Of a stretch of 15,846 bases of DNA, positions 14,844 through 15,846 are shown piece after piece. The number at the start of each line of letters is the position of its first letter. Position 1 is the first letter of the stretch. The DNA lies in assembly GCA_903903365.1 (NCBI GenBank), contig CAIUYS010000306.1:1-15846 (forward strand), given 5' to 3'. The position numbers and the translations under genes were made by a program. Origin of the DNA: an uncultured Methylococcaceae bacterium (GTDB lineage: Bacteria > Pseudomonadota > Gammaproteobacteria > Methylococcales > Methylomonadaceae). The notes beneath the pieces are model-generated. The model made no database searches. It was not told the DNA's origin and saw only the letters and a program-made list of their open reading frames with translations.

Positions 14844-15440
14844 ATGACAGTGTATCCAGGTAACGTGATTTGGCACGGCGGACATGTAAGCCGCGAAGAC
14901 AGGGAGTCATTATTCGATCAAAAAGCACTCACAATTTGGCTTACAGGGCTGAGTGCTGCCGGAAAATCCACTTTGGCCTTTGCGCTTGAAAAAGCACTGT
15001 TCGCTGAAGGTCGTACTTGCTATGTACTGGATGGAGACAATATCCGCCATGGGCTAAATAAAAATCTCGGCTTCACCAATGAAGAGCGTACAGAGAATAT
15101 TCGTCGTATTGCCGAAGTCGCCCGACTTATGAACGATGCCGGTATGATTGTGATCACCGCATTTATCTCACCTTTTATTGTTGATCGCGAGATGGCTCGT
15201 CAGATTATTGGCCAAGATTGTTTCCGGGAAGTATTTGTCAGTACAGCGCTGGATGTATGTGAGGGGCGTGACCCAAAAGGCCTTTATGGTAAAGCACGTG
15301 CTGGACAGGTTCCAGATTTCACTGGAATATTGTCACCTTATGAGGCGCCCAAAAATCCTGATTTAGTAATCGATACTGATCATGTTGCTGTAGAAAATGC
15401 TGTATTGCTGCTCACCAAGTTGATCAAAAAAAGTGGGTAG
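14844..15440 (+). CDS. cysC: Adenylylsulfate (APS) kinase
   Basis: Phosphorylates adenylylsulfate with ATP to form PAPS, the donor for sulfate reduction and for sulfotransferases (198 residues, normal for stand-alone CysC). The P-loop GLSAAGKS lies at 35-42. DGDNIRHGLNKNLGF (63-77) binds APS, ERTENIRR (81-88) and RDPKGLYGKARAG (142-154) form the lid, and FTGILSPYEAP (159-169) follows. The family segment SPxRAxR reads SPFIVDR (109-115), so one conserved Arg is Ile. An AGG lies 8 nt before the ATG. It runs opposite to the polysaccharide genes and has no sulfurylase (CysD/CysN) beside it, so it may be dedicated to sulfation of the glycan. No sulfotransferase is in the window. Confidence 0.95.
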   Translation: MTVYPGNVIWHGGHVSREDRESLFDQKALTIWLTGLSAAGKSTLAFALEKALFAEGRTCYVLDGDNIRHGLNKNLGFTNEERTENIRRIAEVARLMNDAGMIVITAFISPFIVDREMARQIIGQDCFREVFVSTALDVCEGRDPKGLYGKARAGQVPDFTGILSPYEAPKNPDLVIDTDHVAVENAVLLLTKLIKKSG

Positions 15441-15536
15441 ACTCGAATGAAAACCCCAATCTATCCATAATGGATGTTAATTTAGTCTTGCGACGTTGTT
15501 AACTATTCTTAATTGGATAAAAAAGCAACCAAGGAA

Positions 15537-15636
15537 AATAGGGGTCAGACCACGATTTAATGCTTTTAGTATTAAATATTAATACTGGCTATCTATATGA
15601 AAGATGTTATATTTAGCATCTAAATTAGCATTAAAT
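15537..15636. repeat. REP/MITE-like end with inverted repeats
   Basis: The stretch starts with AATAGGGGTCAGACCACGAT, a sequence type that I recall recurring as palindromic elements in gammaproteobacteria. Inside it ATTTAATGCT (15555-15564) is a perfect inverted repeat of AGCATTAAAT (15627-15636). AGTATT (15568-15573) pairs with AATACT (15581-15586), and TTAGCAT is directly repeated 12 nt apart (15613 and 15625). No matching GGTCTGACCCC end follows, so the element looks one-sided. The DNA from 15441 to 15536 shows nothing I recognise. The inner repeats could also be the operator of the antitoxin remnant that follows. Confidence 0.45.
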
Positions 15637-15646
15637 TGAAGTTATT

Positions 15647-15775
15647 ATGGATACTGTGTTTGCCAATACAACTGTTAGCGTTACGGAATTAAAGCGTAAT
15701 TATGCGAGCCACTTGCAAAATTACCGACTGGAAAATGCGCAAGTTAATATAGACTCCCAAAAAGCCATTTTTTGA
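15647..15775 (+). pseudogene. N-terminal remnant of a Phd/YefM (StbD-like) antitoxin
   Basis: A 42-codon frame from ATG 15647 to TGA 15773-15775. Its first 20 residues, MDTVFANTTVSVTELKRNYA, match the DNA-binding start of StbD-like members of the Phd/YefM antitoxin family, which begin with M-TV-AN--VSVTELKRNP. The rest of the usual 80-90-residue protein is missing: residues 21-42 do not resemble the family, and no toxin gene of the ParE/RelE or Doc kind follows within the window. It is therefore most likely a truncated or degenerate antitoxin. The upstream repeats may be what remains of its autoregulatory site. It could still make a short DNA-binding peptide. Confidence 0.5.
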
Positions 15776-15815
15776 AATGGGTAGCGCGAGAAACGCTATT
15801 TTTGGCTCTCTACCC
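15765..15815. repeat. Two adjacent hairpins at the end of the antitoxin remnant
   Basis: CCATTT (15765-15770) pairs with AAATGG (15775-15780) around TTTG. Directly after it GGGTAG (15779-15784) pairs with CTACCC (15810-15815), and the inner AGCG/CGCT (15783-15786, 15794-15797) can form a competing stem. They may be a terminator or the edge of a small inserted element. No long T tract supports a strong terminator. The remaining bases to 15846 hold nothing recognised. Confidence 0.35.
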
Positions 15816-15846
15816 GGTTATTCCTTCATTTTTATCAAATTCAGGA

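Noticed and set aside
15750..15830. Integron attC site
   Set aside because: The inverted repeats lack a matching RYYYAAC/GTTRRRY pair, and no integrase or cassette array is seen.

Overview
The window is a surface-polysaccharide (O-antigen, capsule or exopolysaccharide) biosynthesis locus. Fourteen genes or gene remnants are read leftwards (minus strand) from about 14.33 kb to the left edge. One gene, cysC, is read rightwards from 14.84 kb, and the right end carries mobile-element-like debris. Wzm/Wzt export genes, the NeuB/NeuA-type enzymes and moderate GC fit a Gram-negative bacterium, probably a gammaproteobacterium. That placement is inference from gene types and general impression, not from a marker gene.

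Right to left on the minus strand, the first module is a tightly packed six-gene cassette: a NeuB-type nonulosonate synthase, a KdsC-like HAD phosphatase, a classical SDR, an aldehyde dehydrogenase, a NeuA-type CMP-sugar synthetase and a full-length transketolase. Each of the five junctions overlaps by 4 or 8 nt, so the six proteins are probably translationally coupled and work in one pathway. The synthase, phosphatase and cytidylyltransferase make an ordinary CMP-activated nonulosonate (sialic-acid-like) set. The usual amino-sugar enzymes (NeuC, Pse- or Leg-type aminotransferases and acetyltransferases) are absent from the window. SDR, ALDH and transketolase take their place, which makes the sugar product unpredictable and the cassette the most interesting part of the window.

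After an 86-nt gap the second module begins: a GDP-mannose 4,6-dehydratase, then the Wzm permease and the Wzt ATPase of an ABC-type polysaccharide exporter. Wzt has a long C-terminal extension of the glycan-binding kind. Next come an SGNH-like protein, two class I methyltransferases and a family 2 glycosyltransferase, again with overlaps or gaps of only a few bases. They probably build or cap the chain that Wzm/Wzt exports. At the left edge lies a secreted SASA-family O-acetylesterase whose frame is broken at a C5 tract and which runs off the window.

The 517-nt divergent gap (14327-14843) holds a promoter-like sequence and a 7-bp dyad upstream of neuB, three AAAAAGGGG copies with a hairpin, and an interrupted unrecognised reading frame that abuts cysC. 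CysC supplies PAPS and may serve sulfation of the glycan. The last 406 nt hold a REP/MITE-like sequence, inverted repeats and the N-terminal stub of a Phd/YefM (StbD-like) antitoxin. No rRNA, tRNA or CRISPR array was seen.
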